In this document: in pieces, positions 51,262 to 60,868 of the stretch
Layout of the letters: the number at the start of each line of letters is the position of its first letter
Numbering within the stretch: the first letter of the stretch is position 1
NCBI GenBank assembly: GCA_035497315.1
Contig: DATJDU010000051.1
Location: 1 to 64,000 of the forward strand
DNA length: 64,000 nucleotides
Source: Andeanibacterium sp035497315
GTDB taxonomy: Bacteria > Pseudomonadota > Alphaproteobacteria > Sphingomonadales > Sphingomonadaceae
Reading direction: 5' to 3'
Notes under the pieces: generated by a model
The model's input: only the letters and a program-made list of their open reading frames with translations
The model's database searches: none
What the model was told of the DNA's origin: nothing
Made by a program: the position numbers and the translations under genes

Positions 51262-54093
51262 ATGGGTAACGAACTGCACGATTTCCCGCTCGATTCCAGT
51301 TCCGAAGGGCCGCAACCCGGCCCAAGCTGGAAGAACCCACGCTGGCCGCTGACCGATGTCGCGAGCGAGAGCGACCTCACGCAGGCGCTCGATCCTTTTG
51401 CGATGAAGGCGGTGGTGAAGCAGTCCGCCGAAAAGGCCGGGCTGAAGCTGGACGAGCGGGCAATTGAGCAAGCGGCGGCGGATTCGATCCGCGCCATGAT
51501 GCTGGTGCGTACCTATCGTGTGCGCGGGCATCTGGCCGCCGATCTGGACCCATTGAATCTCCATCAGCGCGAACTCCCTGCAGACCTTACGCCCGAATAT
51601 CACGGCTTTGCGGGCGATGCGCTGGATCGCCCCGTCTATATGGGCGGCAATCTCGGCCTCGAATGGGCGACCGTTCGCCAGGTCGTGGACATCCTGCACG
51701 CCAATTACTGCGGCAAGGTCGGCTTGGAATACATGCACATCACCGATCTGGAGGAGCGCCGTTTTCTCCAGTCGCGCATGGAAGGCGCCGACAAGGAAAT
51801 CGAGTTCACGGAAAACGGCAAGAAGGCCATCCTGGCGGCCGTGATCCGTGGCGAGGAATATGAAAAGTTCCTCGGCAAGAAATATGTCGGCACCAAGCGC
51901 TTCGGCCTCGATGGTGGCGAAAGCATGATCCCGGCGCTGGAAGCCGTTATCAAATATGGCGGCGCGCTGGGCGTGCGCGAGATTGTTTACGGCATGGCCC
52001 ATCGCGGCCGCCTCAACGTGCTCGCCAATGTTATGGCCAAGCCCTATCGCGTGATTTTCCACGAATTCTCTGGCGGATCGGCCAACCCCGACGATGTCGG
52101 CGGTTCCGGCGATGTGAAGTATCACCTGGGCACCAGCACCGACCGCGAGTTCGACGGGATCAAGGTTCATATGAGCCTGGTGCCCAACCCCAGCCATCTC
52201 GAAACAGTGGACCCGGTGGTACTCGGCAAGGTCCGCGCGCAGCAGGCCTTCCGCGAGGATCTGGACAAGCACGAGCAGGTGCTGCCGGTGCTGATCCATG
52301 GCGATGCGGCTTTCGCCGGCCAGGGCATCGTGTGGGAGTGCTTCGGCCTTTCGGGTGTGCGCGGTTACAGCACCGGCGGCTGCATCCACTTCATCATCAA
52401 CAATCAGATCGGTTTCACGACCAGTCCGCAGTTTGCACGGTCGAGCCCCTATCCTTCGGATGTGGCCAAGGGCATCCAGGCGCCGATCCTGCATGTCAAT
52501 GGCGACGATCCCGAGGCCGTAACCTTTGCCTGCAAGCTGGCAATCGAATACCGCCAGACCTTCAAGCGCGACATTGTGATCGACATGTGGTGCTACCGTC
52601 GCTTCGGACATAATGAAGGCGATGAACCGAGCTTCACTCAGCCGCTGATGTACGCCAAGATCCGTCAGCATCCCCGCGTGAGCGAGGTTTATGCCAGGCG
52701 CCTGATCGACGAAGGCGTGATTGATGGAAATTGGGCGGGCGAGACCGCATCGCATTTCGTGGCCGTGCTCGACCAGGAATTCGAAGCGGGCAAGAACTAC
52801 AAGGCCAATGAGGCAGACTGGTTCGGTGGGCGCTGGAGTGGGCTGAACAAGCCAGCCGACCCGGAAACCGCGCGTCGCAACATCAACACCGCGATCGAGC
52901 CCAAGCTGTTCGAAAGCCTTGGCCGCACGCTCAGCACCGTCCCTGCGGATCTTGAGATCCACAAGACACTGGCCCGCGTGATTGATGCCAAACGCGAGAT
53001 GTTCGAAAGCGGCAAGGGCTTCGACTGGTCCACGGCCGAAGCCCTCGCGTTCGGTAGTTTGACGATGGAGGGCTTCGGCGTGCGCCTGTCCGGCCAGGAT
53101 TCCGGCCGTGGCACATTCAGCCAGCGCCATGCGATCTGGCTCGATCAGCGCGATGAGCGCAAATACATCCCACTTTGCGAGCTGCCGCACGGCAAATTCG
53201 AAGTCTATGACAGCCCGCTTTCCGAATATGGCGTGCTGGGCTTCGAATATGGTTTCGCCAGCGCCGATCCGAAGACGCTGGTTCTGTGGGAGGCGCAGTT
53301 CGGCGACTTCGCCAATGGTGCTCAAATCATCATCGACCAGTATATTGCCGCGTCGGAGGCCAAGTGGCTACGCGCCAATGGGCTGGTGTTGCTTTTGCCG
53401 CACGGCTTTGAAGGCCAGGGGCCAGAACACAGCTCGGCCCGGCTCGAGCGCTTCCTGCAACTTTGTGCTGGCGACAATATCCAGGTGTGCAACATCACCG
53501 TGCCCGCCAATTACTTCCACGTATTGCGCCGTCAGATGCTGCGCCCGTTCCGCAAGCCCCTGATCATCATGTCGCCGAAATCGCTGCTTCGCCACCCGAT
53601 GGCCAAGTCGCAAGCCAGCGAGTTCACCGGCGAAGGGCACTTCATGCGCATCGTCTCGGACACGAAGCCGGTCGAAGACAAGAAGGTTCGCCGCCTCGTG
53701 CTCTGTTCGGGCAAGGTCGCATACGATCTGATAGAAACGCGCGACAAGGAAGGGCTCGACGATGTCTCGATCGTGCGGATCGAGCAACTCTATCCCTTCC
53801 CCGGAGAGCCACTGGCGAGCCGCCTCGCGCGAATGACCAACCTCCAGGAAGTGGTATGGTGTCAGGAAGAGCCGCGTAACAACGGTGCGTGGTTCTTCGT
53901 GGAAAGCCAGATCGAAACCGCGCTGAACGCCTCCGGCAAACAGGGCATGCGCGCCTGCTACGCAGGCCGCGATCCCGCAGCCTCGCCTGCTACCGGGCTC
54001 GCCTCCAAGCATAAGGAACAGCAGGAGGCGCTGGTCGCCGCTGCGCTGGGCCTCGACCATTCCGCCCCGGCCGCCAAGGCGCAGGGCAAGTAA
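51262..54093 (+). CDS. sucA: 2-oxoglutarate dehydrogenase E1 component
   Basis: This 943-residue (from the ATG at 51262) thiamine-diphosphate decarboxylase is the first enzyme of the 2-oxoglutarate dehydrogenase complex. It contains VYGMAHRGRLNVLANVM near residue 247, YHLGTSTDRE, HGDAAFAGQGIVWEC near 350, and the ThDP Mg motif region INNQIGFTTSP. A C-terminal transketolase half includes LFLLPHGFEGQGPEHSSAR-like LLLPHGFEGQGPEHSSARLE. The GTG at 51250 is an alternative start, but MGNELHDF fits homologues. sucB follows after 27 bp. Confidence 0.96.
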   Translation: MGNELHDFPLDSSSEGPQPGPSWKNPRWPLTDVASESDLTQALDPFAMKAVVKQSAEKAGLKLDERAIEQAAADSIRAMMLVRTYRVRGHLAADLDPLNLHQRELPADLTPEYHGFAGDALDRPVYMGGNLGLEWATVRQVVDILHANYCGKVGLEYMHITDLEERRFLQSRMEGADKEIEFTENGKKAILAAVIRGEEYEKFLGKKYVGTKRFGLDGGESMIPALEAVIKYGGALGVREIVYGMAHRGRLNVLANVMAKPYRVIFHEFSGGSANPDDVGGSGDVKYHLGTSTDREFDGIKVHMSLVPNPSHLETVDPVVLGKVRAQQAFREDLDKHEQVLPVLIHGDAAFAGQGIVWECFGLSGVRGYSTGGCIHFIINNQIGFTTSPQFARSSPYPSDVAKGIQAPILHVNGDDPEAVTFACKLAIEYRQTFKRDIVIDMWCYRRFGHNEGDEPSFTQPLMYAKIRQHPRVSEVYARRLIDEGVIDGNWAGETASHFVAVLDQEFEAGKNYKANEADWFGGRWSGLNKPADPETARRNINTAIEPKLFESLGRTLSTVPADLEIHKTLARVIDAKREMFESGKGFDWSTAEALAFGSLTMEGFGVRLSGQDSGRGTFSQRHAIWLDQRDERKYIPLCELPHGKFEVYDSPLSEYGVLGFEYGFASADPKTLVLWEAQFGDFANGAQIIIDQYIAASEAKWLRANGLVLLLPHGFEGQGPEHSSARLERFLQLCAGDNIQVCNITVPANYFHVLRRQMLRPFRKPLIIMSPKSLLRHPMAKSQASEFTGEGHFMRIVSDTKPVEDKKVRRLVLCSGKVAYDLIETRDKEGLDDVSIVRIEQLYPFPGEPLASRLARMTNLQEVVWCQEEPRNNGAWFFVESQIETALNASGKQGMRACYAGRDPAASPATGLASKHKEQQEALVAAALGLDHSAPAAKAQGK

Positions 54094-54120
54094 GCCTGAC
54101 CCTCACAGGGAAGAACGACC

Positions 54121-55338
54121 ATGACCATCGAAGTCAAAGTCCCCGCTCTCGGCGAATCCGTCACAGAAGCCACCGTTGGCGAATGGCTCAAGAAGCCGGG
54201 CGAAGCCGTGAAGGCAGACGAACCCATTGCCAGCCTTGAAACCGACAAAGTTGCCGTAGAAGTGCCCAGCCCCGTTGCAGGCGTGATGGGCGAATATAAG
54301 GTCGGTCTGGGCGATACCGTGGAAGTAGGAGCTGTGCTCGCGCTGATCGAGGAAGGCGCTACGGCAGCTACTCCTGCCCCGACCGCCTCTGCGCCGCCGC
54401 CGGCAATTCCCGCTGCGGCTCCTTCCGATCCGGCTGAGGCGGATGCCCTCACCCTCTCTCCGGCAGTGCGCCGGGCTGTGCTGGAGCACGGGATCGATCC
54501 TTCCACTGTCAAGGGCTCCGGTAAGGATGGCCGCCTGACCAAGGAAGACGTGCTCGCCGCCGCCAAGGCTAAGGAAGCGGCTCCCGCACCTGTCACCGCC
54601 AGCTCCGCAGCTGTGCCGGCCCCTGCCACTAATGGCGAGCGTCGCGTGGAACGCGTGAAGATGACGCGCCTGCGCCAGACCATCGCCAAGCGCCTGAAGA
54701 GCGCGCAGGATAATGCCGCCCTGCTCACCACCTTCAACGATGTCGATATGTCGGCGGTGATCGAAGCGCGGGCCAAGTATAAGGACGTGTTCGAGAAGAA
54801 GCATGGCGTGCGCCTCGGCTTCATGAGCTTCTTCGCCAAGGCCGCTGTGCTGGCGCTGAAGGACGTTCCCGCCGTCAACGCCCAGATTGAGGGCGACGAG
54901 ATTCTCTATCACGATTTCGTCGATATCTCGGTAGCGGTTTCCGCTCCGGGCGGCCTCGTCGTGCCTGTGGTGCGCGATTGCGACAAACTCAGCTTCGCGC
55001 AGATCGAGCAGGCCATCGCCGATTACGGCAAGAAGGCCAAGGACGGCACGCTGACCATGGCCGACATGCAGGGCGGCACTTTCACTATTTCCAATGGCGG
55101 CGTGTTCGGCAGCCTGATGTCCACCCCGATCATCAATCCGCCGCAGAGCGCCGTGCTCGGCCTGCACCGGATCGATGAACGCCCGGTGGTGGTGAATGGC
55201 GAGATCGTGATCCGTCCGATGATGTATATCGCCCTTTCCTATGACCATCGCCTGATCGATGGCCGCGAGGCGGTGACCGCGCTGAAGATCATCAAGGAAG
55301 CGATCGAAGACCCGACCCGTCTGCTGATCGATCTGTAA
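54121..55338 (+). CDS. sucB: Dihydrolipoamide succinyltransferase (E2)
   Basis: This 405-residue core subunit of the 2-oxoglutarate dehydrogenase complex has a lipoyl domain (residues 1-78) with the modified Lys in ETDKVAVEVPSP. An Ala/Pro linker is followed by a peripheral subunit-binding domain near 115-150 (LSPAVRRAVLEHGIDPSTVK) and the catalytic domain, with MTRLRQTIAKRLKSAQ near 181 and YDHRLIDGREAV near 376, which carries the active His and Asp. GGAAGA precedes the ATG. Two REP-like palindromes separate it from lpd. Confidence 0.97.
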   Translation: MTIEVKVPALGESVTEATVGEWLKKPGEAVKADEPIASLETDKVAVEVPSPVAGVMGEYKVGLGDTVEVGAVLALIEEGATAATPAPTASAPPPAIPAAAPSDPAEADALTLSPAVRRAVLEHGIDPSTVKGSGKDGRLTKEDVLAAAKAKEAAPAPVTASSAAVPAPATNGERRVERVKMTRLRQTIAKRLKSAQDNAALLTTFNDVDMSAVIEARAKYKDVFEKKHGVRLGFMSFFAKAAVLALKDVPAVNAQIEGDEILYHDFVDISVAVSAPGGLVVPVVRDCDKLSFAQIEQAIADYGKKAKDGTLTMADMQGGTFTISNGGVFGSLMSTPIINPPQSAVLGLHRIDERPVVVNGEIVIRPMMYIALSYDHRLIDGREAVTALKIIKEAIEDPTRLLIDL

Positions 55339-55351
55339 TGGCGAATGTTAC

Positions 55352-55380
55352 GCCCACTCTGCGACAAGCTCAGAGTGGGC
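55352..55380. repeat. REP-like perfect hairpin after sucB
   Basis: GCCCACTCTG at 55352-55361 pairs with CAGAGTGGGC at 55371-55380. The core, read on the minus strand, is CTGAGCTTGTCG, closely related to the CTGAGCCTGTCG core of the unit at 55405. It may also end or slow transcription after sucB. Confidence 0.75.
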
Positions 55381-55404
55381 GGACATTGAATTGAGTGAAG
55401 AGTT

Positions 55405-55436
55405 CCGTTCGTCCTGAGCCTGTCTAAGGACGCGCA
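55405..55436 (+). repeat. Sphingomonad-type REP palindrome, third copy
   Basis: CGTTCGTCCTGAGCCTGTCT matches the copies around the GIY-YIG gene at 4.3-4.7 kb, apart from one base (TCTAAGG instead of TCGAAGG). It forms an inverted pair with the hairpin at 55352-55380. Confidence 0.85.
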
Positions 55437-55450
55437 CCACGGAGGCCCAA

Positions 55451-56857
55451 ATGGCTGACCAGTCTTACGATTACGATGTCCTCATCATCGGTGCCGGTCC
55501 CGGCGGCTATGTCGCGGCGATCCGTGCGGCGCAGCTGGGCCTGAAGACGGCCTGCGTCGAAAGCCGTGAGACTTTGGGCGGCACCTGCCTCAATGTCGGC
55601 TGCATTCCTTCCAAGGCGCTGCTGCATGGTTCGGAATTGTTCGAAGAAGCGGCCCACGGCATGCTCGCCAAGTTCGGCGTGAAGATCGACAAGGTCGAAC
55701 TCGATCTGGCCACCCTGCTGGGCGAGAAGGACGCCGCGGTTAAGGGCCTGACCGGCGGGATCGAATATCTGTTCAAGAAGAACAAGGTCGACTGGCTGAA
55801 GGGCTTTGCCAGCTTCAAGGACGCGCACACCGTCGAAGTCGCCGGGCAGAGCGTGACCGCAAAGAACATCGTGATCGCCACCGGTTCTTCCGTCACGCCC
55901 TTGCCCAATGTCGAAGTGGACAATGACAAGGGTGTCATCGTCGATTCCACTGGCGCGCTGGCCCTGCCCAAGGTGCCGGAACATCTGGTGGTGATTGGCG
56001 GCGGCGTGATCGGGCTGGAACTCGGCTCGGTCTGGCGCCGCCTGGGGGCCAAGGTCACCGTCGTGGAATTCCTCGACCAGATTCTGCCCGGCATGGACGG
56101 CGAAGTGCGCAAGGAAGCGCAGAAGCTGTTCACCAAACAGGGTATCGAATTCAAGCTGGGCACCAAGGTGACCGGCGCCACCGTCAAGGGCAAGAAGGCC
56201 ACGCTGACGCTGGAGCCCGCCGCAGGTGGTACGGCGGAAACGCTGGAAGCCGATTGCGTGCTGGTGGCCATCGGCCGCAAGCCCAATACGGATGGGTTGA
56301 ACCTCGAAGCCATCGGTCTGGAGCTGAACAAGCGCGGCCAGATCGAAACCGATCATAGCTTCCGCACCGCGGTGGATGGCGTGTGGGCCGTTGGCGATGT
56401 GATCCCTGGCCCCATGCTGGCGCACAAGGCGGAGGATGAAGGCATCGCCGTGGCCGAATTCATCGCCGGGCAGATCGGCATTGTGAACCACGATGTGATC
56501 CCCAGCGTGGTCTACACCATGCCGGAAATCGCGGGTGTGGGCCTGACCGAGGAAGCCGCCAAGGAACGCGGCGAAGTGAAGGTCGGCAAGTTCCCGATGG
56601 TGGCCAACAGCCGCGCCAAGACCAACCGTGACACAGACGGCTTCGTGAAGGTCATCGCCGATGCGAAGACGGATCGCGTGCTAGGCGTGTGGATCATCGC
56701 CAGCGTGGCGGGCACGATGATCGCCGAAGCCGCCCTCGCGATGGAATTCGGGGCGCTGAGCGAGGACATCGCCTATACATGCCATACGCATCCGACCCAT
56801 TCGGAAGCGCTGAAGGAAGCGGCCATGGCGGTGATGGGCAAGCCTATCCATATCTAG
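55451..56857 (+). CDS. lpd: Dihydrolipoamide dehydrogenase (E3)
   Basis: This 468-residue FAD enzyme reoxidises lipoamide of the 2-acid dehydrogenase complexes. It shows the FAD fold DVLIIGAGPGGYVAAIRAAQ, the redox disulfide GGTCLNVGCIPSKALLHG near residue 40, the NAD fold VIGGGVIGLELGSVWRRLGA near 180, WAVGDVIPGPMLAHKAEDEG near 312, and the catalytic His-Glu in CHTHPTHSEALKEA near 447. Its place behind sucB marks it as the E3 of this operon. Confidence 0.97.
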   Translation: MADQSYDYDVLIIGAGPGGYVAAIRAAQLGLKTACVESRETLGGTCLNVGCIPSKALLHGSELFEEAAHGMLAKFGVKIDKVELDLATLLGEKDAAVKGLTGGIEYLFKKNKVDWLKGFASFKDAHTVEVAGQSVTAKNIVIATGSSVTPLPNVEVDNDKGVIVDSTGALALPKVPEHLVVIGGGVIGLELGSVWRRLGAKVTVVEFLDQILPGMDGEVRKEAQKLFTKQGIEFKLGTKVTGATVKGKKATLTLEPAAGGTAETLEADCVLVAIGRKPNTDGLNLEAIGLELNKRGQIETDHSFRTAVDGVWAVGDVIPGPMLAHKAEDEGIAVAEFIAGQIGIVNHDVIPSVVYTMPEIAGVGLTEEAAKERGEVKVGKFPMVANSRAKTNRDTDGFVKVIADAKTDRVLGVWIIASVAGTMIAEAALAMEFGALSEDIAYTCHTHPTHSEALKEAAMAVMGKPIHI

Positions 56858-56879
56858 GCCGCCCGGCTATCCTGCCCCG

Positions 56880-58232
56880 ATGAAGAAACTTGCCGCCTGG
56901 CCGCTCGGCGTTTCGCTTGCCTGCGCCCTGTCCACCCCAGCCTGGGCGGGCAGCGCAGACCTTCCCGCCGCGCGGCCTCAGCTCGAAGCCATTCTGGACA
57001 AGAACTATCCCGCGCTGGAGGCGCTCTATCGGGATGTGCATCAGCATCCCGAACTGAGCATGCAGGAAACGCGCACCGCCGCCCTGCTGGCGGGCAAGCT
57101 GCGCTCCGCAGGCTTCACGGTCACGGAAAAGGTCGGCGGGACCGGCGTGGTCGGCATCCTCCGCAATGGCGACGGGCCGACGATCCTCGTCCGCACCGAG
57201 ATGGACGCCCTCCCTATGGAGGAGAAAACCGGCCTGCCCTTCGCAAGCCGCGCCCGCCAGCAGCGCGAAGGCGTGGAAAGCTTCGTTGCCCATAGCTGTG
57301 GCCATGACATCCATATGGCCTGGTGGAGCGGCGCGGCGCTGGCGCTCAGCCAGATGAAGGACAAGTGGCAGGGCACGCTGATGTTCATCGCCCAACCCGC
57401 CGAGGAGAGCCTCAGCGGCGCGCGCGCCATGCTGGATGACGATCTGTTCGCCCGCTTCGGCAAGCCCGATTTCGGCTTCGCGGCCCATGTCAGCAATCTG
57501 CCCGCAGGCACGGTCAATATCCGGCCCGGCGCGGCGGGTGCCGCTTCCGACAGTTACGAGATCACGTTCCACGGGCGCGGCGGCCACGGCTCCATGCCCA
57601 GCGCCACGATCGACCCCATTACCATGGCGGCCCATTTCGTGACCGATGCGCAGACCGTGATCAGCCGCGAGAAAGACGCGGCAGCCTTCGGTGTACTGAC
57701 GGTCGGCGCGTTCCAGGCGGGCACGGTGGCCAATATCATCCCCGACAGCGCGCTGCTGAAGGTCAATCTGCGCTCCAACAGCGCGGATGTGCGCGCCATC
57801 CTGCGGGATGGCGTAGTGCGCACGGCCAAGGCCAGCGCAATGATGGCCCGTGCGCCGGAGCCGACCATCAATTATGTCGGCGGCACGGCGGCGCTCATCA
57901 ACGATGCCAGCATGGCCGAACAGGCGCAAAAGCTGCTCCAGCCCCTCTATGGGGACGCGATCCACTTCGTCCCCCGCGACGCTCCGCCCGTTTCGGCGAG
58001 CGAGGATTATTCGGAATTCGTGTCGGCGGGCGTTCCTTCGCTCTTCTTCGCCATTGGCGGCTATTCACCGGAAGCCATTGCCGAAGCGAAGGCGAAGGGG
58101 GAGCCCCTGCCCGTCAATCATTCGCCCTTCTTCGCCCCCACGCCCGATCCCACGATCAAGGCCGGCGTGCGCGCGCTGGTGATGTCGATCATCGGCGGCG
58201 TCCATCCTGACAGCGGACCTTCCCCCAAATGA
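56880..58232 (+). CDS. Secreted M20 family amidohydrolase/peptidase
   Basis: This 450-residue protein has a signal peptide (LAAWPLGVSLACALSTPAWA) and is thus periplasmic. The M20D (hippurate hydrolase/aminoacylase-like) zinc site is seen in VRTEMDALPMEEKTGLPF near residue 107, AHSCGHDIHMAWWSG near 143, and FIAQPAEESLSGAR near 168. The dimerisation domain GRGGHGSMPSATIDP lies near 235, and the last ligand region SASEDYSEF near 375. It probably releases amino acids from N-acyl substrates. The ATGA overlap with the next gene shows joint translation. Confidence 0.9.
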   Translation: MKKLAAWPLGVSLACALSTPAWAGSADLPAARPQLEAILDKNYPALEALYRDVHQHPELSMQETRTAALLAGKLRSAGFTVTEKVGGTGVVGILRNGDGPTILVRTEMDALPMEEKTGLPFASRARQQREGVESFVAHSCGHDIHMAWWSGAALALSQMKDKWQGTLMFIAQPAEESLSGARAMLDDDLFARFGKPDFGFAAHVSNLPAGTVNIRPGAAGAASDSYEITFHGRGGHGSMPSATIDPITMAAHFVTDAQTVISREKDAAAFGVLTVGAFQAGTVANIIPDSALLKVNLRSNSADVRAILRDGVVRTAKASAMMARAPEPTINYVGGTAALINDASMAEQAQKLLQPLYGDAIHFVPRDAPPVSASEDYSEFVSAGVPSLFFAIGGYSPEAIAEAKAKGEPLPVNHSPFFAPTPDPTIKAGVRALVMSIIGGVHPDSGPSPK

Positions 58233-58651
58233 GCCTGCGCCCCTTCCACCTGGCCTTTCCCGTGCATGACCTTGCGGAAGCGCGCGCCTTCTGGGGCGGC
58301 GTGATGGGCTGCCCGGAAGGGCGCAGCAGCGATCAATGGATCGACTTCGACTTTTACGGGCACCAGATCGTCACCCATCTGGTGCCCGGCACGCGGGAAG
58401 CCAATGCGACCAATCCGGTGGACGGCCATAATGTGCCGGTCCCCCATTTCGGCATCGTGCTGACACTGGAAGACTGGCAGGAACTGGCTGACCGGCTGAA
58501 AGCGGCGGGCACGCAATTCGCCGTGGAGCCGCATATCCGCTTCAAGGGCCAGCCCGGTGAGCAGGCAACGATGTTCTTCCGCGACCCCTCCGGCAATGCC
58601 ATCGAAATGAAGGCCTTTGCCGATCTGAAGCAATTGTTCGCCACGCAGTAA
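58229..58651 (+). CDS. VOC (glyoxalase/bleomycin resistance) family protein
   Basis: This 140-residue protein has paired beta-alpha-beta-beta-beta units. The metal ligands are probably His7 (RPFHLAFPVHDLAEARAFW), a His in VPVPHFGIVLTL near residue 73, and Glu in DPSGNAIEMKAF near 129, as in VOC enzymes. The reaction is unknown. It is translationally coupled to the M20 amidohydrolase by an ATGA overlap. Confidence 0.85.
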   Translation: MSLRPFHLAFPVHDLAEARAFWGGVMGCPEGRSSDQWIDFDFYGHQIVTHLVPGTREANATNPVDGHNVPVPHFGIVLTLEDWQELADRLKAAGTQFAVEPHIRFKGQPGEQATMFFRDPSGNAIEMKAFADLKQLFATQ

Positions 58652-58699
58652 AGCTGCGCTAAGGCTGCTTCGGTCGCCGGAAGCGGCGAGGAGAAGCAA

Positions 58700-59386
58700 A
58701 TGGCACGAAAATCCTCCATGCAGCGTTTCGCCCGCTGGCATATCTGGCTGGGCTGGCTGGCTGGATTTCCGATCCTGATGTGGACCGTCACCGGCCTGTT
58801 CATGGCCGCGCGCCCGATCGAGGAAGTGCGCGGGGAAGATCTCCGCAAGCCCGTGCCCCCGGTGGAAACAGCCGGGCTGGTCGTGCCGCAGGGGCTCGGG
58901 CCGGTGAAGGACATGGCGCTGGCCGGGCAGACGGATGGACCCGTGTGGATCGTCACGCTGAAAGATGGCGGGCGCTATCGCTATTCCACGCGCGACGGCA
59001 GCGTGATCGCCCCCGTGACGAAGGACGAAGCCCGGACAATTGCGCTCGCCACCTACGCGGGCAAGGCCGGCCTGGAGCGGGTTACCTACTTCCCGGCGGA
59101 CAGCGTGCCCAGGGATCTGCGCCGCCCTGTGGATAGCTGGCAGGCGCATTTTTCGGACGGCACCAATCTCTACATCGCCGACACCACCGGCGAAGTGCTG
59201 GCGATGCGCACCAGCTTCTGGCGTGCCTATGATTTCATGTGGGGCCTGCACATCATGGACCTGAAGACGCGGGAGAATGCCCATCATGCGATCCTGCTGA
59301 TCTTCGCCACCATCTCGGTGTTCGGCGCCCTGCTGGGCTGTGTGCTAATGTTTCGTCGTCGCAAGGCGCGGGTGAAGAAGGTATGA
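58700..59386 (+). CDS. PepSY domain membrane protein
   Basis: This 228-residue protein has AGGAGAAG just before the ATG. The N-terminal helix FARWHIWLGWLAGFPILMWTVTGLF carries His, as in PepSY_TM proteins. Periplasmic PepSY-like segments follow (VTKDEARTIALATYAGKAG, SWQAHFSDGTNLYIADTTGE). A C-terminal HHAILLIFATISVFGALLGC helix with two His and an Arg/Lys tail ends it. It is a smaller relative of the protein at 22.4 kb and may take part in haem-linked reduction. Its stop overlaps the next start. Confidence 0.82.
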   Translation: MARKSSMQRFARWHIWLGWLAGFPILMWTVTGLFMAARPIEEVRGEDLRKPVPPVETAGLVVPQGLGPVKDMALAGQTDGPVWIVTLKDGGRYRYSTRDGSVIAPVTKDEARTIALATYAGKAGLERVTYFPADSVPRDLRRPVDSWQAHFSDGTNLYIADTTGEVLAMRTSFWRAYDFMWGLHIMDLKTRENAHHAILLIFATISVFGALLGCVLMFRRRKARVKKV

Positions 59387-60033
59387 CTGATCCCGCAAGC
59401 GGCGTCTTCGCACTGCCTCCAGTGTTCGATCTGGCGGGTGTGGCCGTCTTCGCGCTGAGCGGCGCGCTACAGGCCGCGCGCATGCGGCAGACCATCGTGA
59501 CCATGGGCTTCTTCGCGCTGGTAACTGGCGTAGGTGGCGGATCGGTCCGCGATGTCTTGCTGGGCGTGCCAGCCTTCTGGCTGCACGATCCCTGGATCGC
59601 CCCGGTTATCCTGGCGATGGCCTTACTGGCATGGTTTACACCTCATCGCTGGTGGGATGGGCAATTGCTCGAATGGCTGGATGCCGCCGGCCTTGCGATG
59701 TTCTCTGTGCTTGGCACGGCCAAGGCGCTCTCACTGGGGGCTGCGCCGGTTCCTGCTGCAATCCTGGGCATAGTGACAGGCTGTGTCGGCGGGATCATTC
59801 GCGATGTGCTAGCTGGCGTGCCGTCCATCGTCATGCGGCCGGAAATCTATGTGACTGCAGCCGCGCTCGCCGCCGCGCTCTGCGCGGCGGGAACGGTGCT
59901 TGAGCTCAATCCGCCGTTAGTATGGGGCATTGCCGCGCTCGCAGGTTTTTCCTTACGCGGCGCGGCTCTTCGCTGGGGGCTGAATCTACCGGCCTACTCA
60001 CGCGACGGTAATCAGCCACCAGCGGCGTCGTAG
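59383..60033 (+). CDS. TRIC/UPF0126 family cation channel protein
   Basis: This 216-residue protein has seven helices arranged as a repeat. Two copies of the glycine-rich GGG/GGxxRDVL motif occur, TGVGGGSVRDVLLGVPAF near residue 47 and GCVGGIIRDVLAGVPSIV near 133, which define the UPF0126/trimeric intracellular cation channel family. It probably conducts K+ or other monovalent cations. The ATG at 59383 overlaps the PepSY stop codon. Its 3' end overlaps the convergent gene by 22 bp. Confidence 0.9.
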   Translation: MTDPASGVFALPPVFDLAGVAVFALSGALQAARMRQTIVTMGFFALVTGVGGGSVRDVLLGVPAFWLHDPWIAPVILAMALLAWFTPHRWWDGQLLEWLDAAGLAMFSVLGTAKALSLGAAPVPAAILGIVTGCVGGIIRDVLAGVPSIVMRPEIYVTAAALAAALCAAGTVLELNPPLVWGIAALAGFSLRGAALRWGLNLPAYSRDGNQPPAAS

Positions 60034-60737
60034 TCCTCAGGCGCACCGGAATATTCGCTTGGATAACCGGCCTGTGCACGGGCACGGGCGTAGGCATCGT
60101 CATTCCATTGATTGTCTAGGCCAGGATAGGCGCCGTCATTCAGAGAAACTCCACCCAGGTCGACATCGCGAATCCGGCCATCATTATCAATCCAGCAATT
60201 GAAGTCGCCTCCCGAAGCGAGCTGACCCGAAATCCGCCAGCCATCCGCGACGCGCGCGGCATTATCGACGCTGGCAACACGCGCATCGCCACGTTCCACC
60301 TGATCGGTGCAGAGGCCCACAGCATTGTCGATACCACCGCTGGAATAGCCGGAATCTCGATAATTATTCGAGGCCCGATAATCGGGGCGGTCATCCGGAT
60401 CGGGATAGGACGGTTCGCGATAGCGGTAATCTTCAGATGGTTCGCTAGTGCGGTCAGACTTGCTTGCCGCGCTGGCGATGGCTGCAATACCGCCTATGAT
60501 CAGCACCCCGGCCAGCACATCGCCTGCATCAATCCCGCCACGATCGTGATGGTGACGGCGCCCGCCCCATCCAGCCATGGTCTCGTTCCCGCCAATGGCG
60601 AGCGAACTGCTTCGCACGCTTTGCAGGACAGGTGATTGCATAGACAGGTCCGCGGCGGATGCAGGCATGATAGCCATGGAAATGGCGGCAGCGATTGCCG
60701 CGGTGCCGTAGAGCTTACGAACGAACGAGCGGGCCAT
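60012..60737 (-). CDS. Secreted glycine-zipper protein, paralogue 1
   Basis: From the ATG at 60737 (AGGAG upstream) the protein has 241 residues. The signal peptide (LYGTAAIAAAISMAIMPASA) is followed by GGIDAGDVLAGVLIIGGIAA, a Gly-rich hydrophobic segment near residue 70 also found in the neighbouring gene. A Tyr/Asp/Arg-rich linker and a folded C-terminal part follow, with VGLCTDQVERGDARVASVDN, VADGWRISGQLASGGDFNCW and DVDLGGVSLNDG; a Cys pair may form a disulfide. Envelope location is likely; function is unknown. Confidence 0.72.
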   Translation of the reverse strand: MARSFVRKLYGTAAIAAAISMAIMPASAADLSMQSPVLQSVRSSSLAIGGNETMAGWGGRRHHHDRGGIDAGDVLAGVLIIGGIAAIASAASKSDRTSEPSEDYRYREPSYPDPDDRPDYRASNNYRDSGYSSGGIDNAVGLCTDQVERGDARVASVDNAARVADGWRISGQLASGGDFNCWIDNDGRIRDVDLGGVSLNDGAYPGLDNQWNDDAYARARAQAGYPSEYSGAPEDYDAAGG

Positions 60738-60868
60738 TGAACGGCTCCTTGACCAGATTCCGGAGCACAGGGTGGCCCCGCGCCGGACAATGCGAAAAGC
60801 TAGGCGACCCAGGCTTTCCTGGGCCTGAACCGCCTTCACTTCAAGAGATGGCTGTTTTCGACAACGCC

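Noticed and set aside
51034..53325. 763-codon minus-strand frame
   Set aside because: It is a shadow of sucA and the end of sucD, which are unmistakable.
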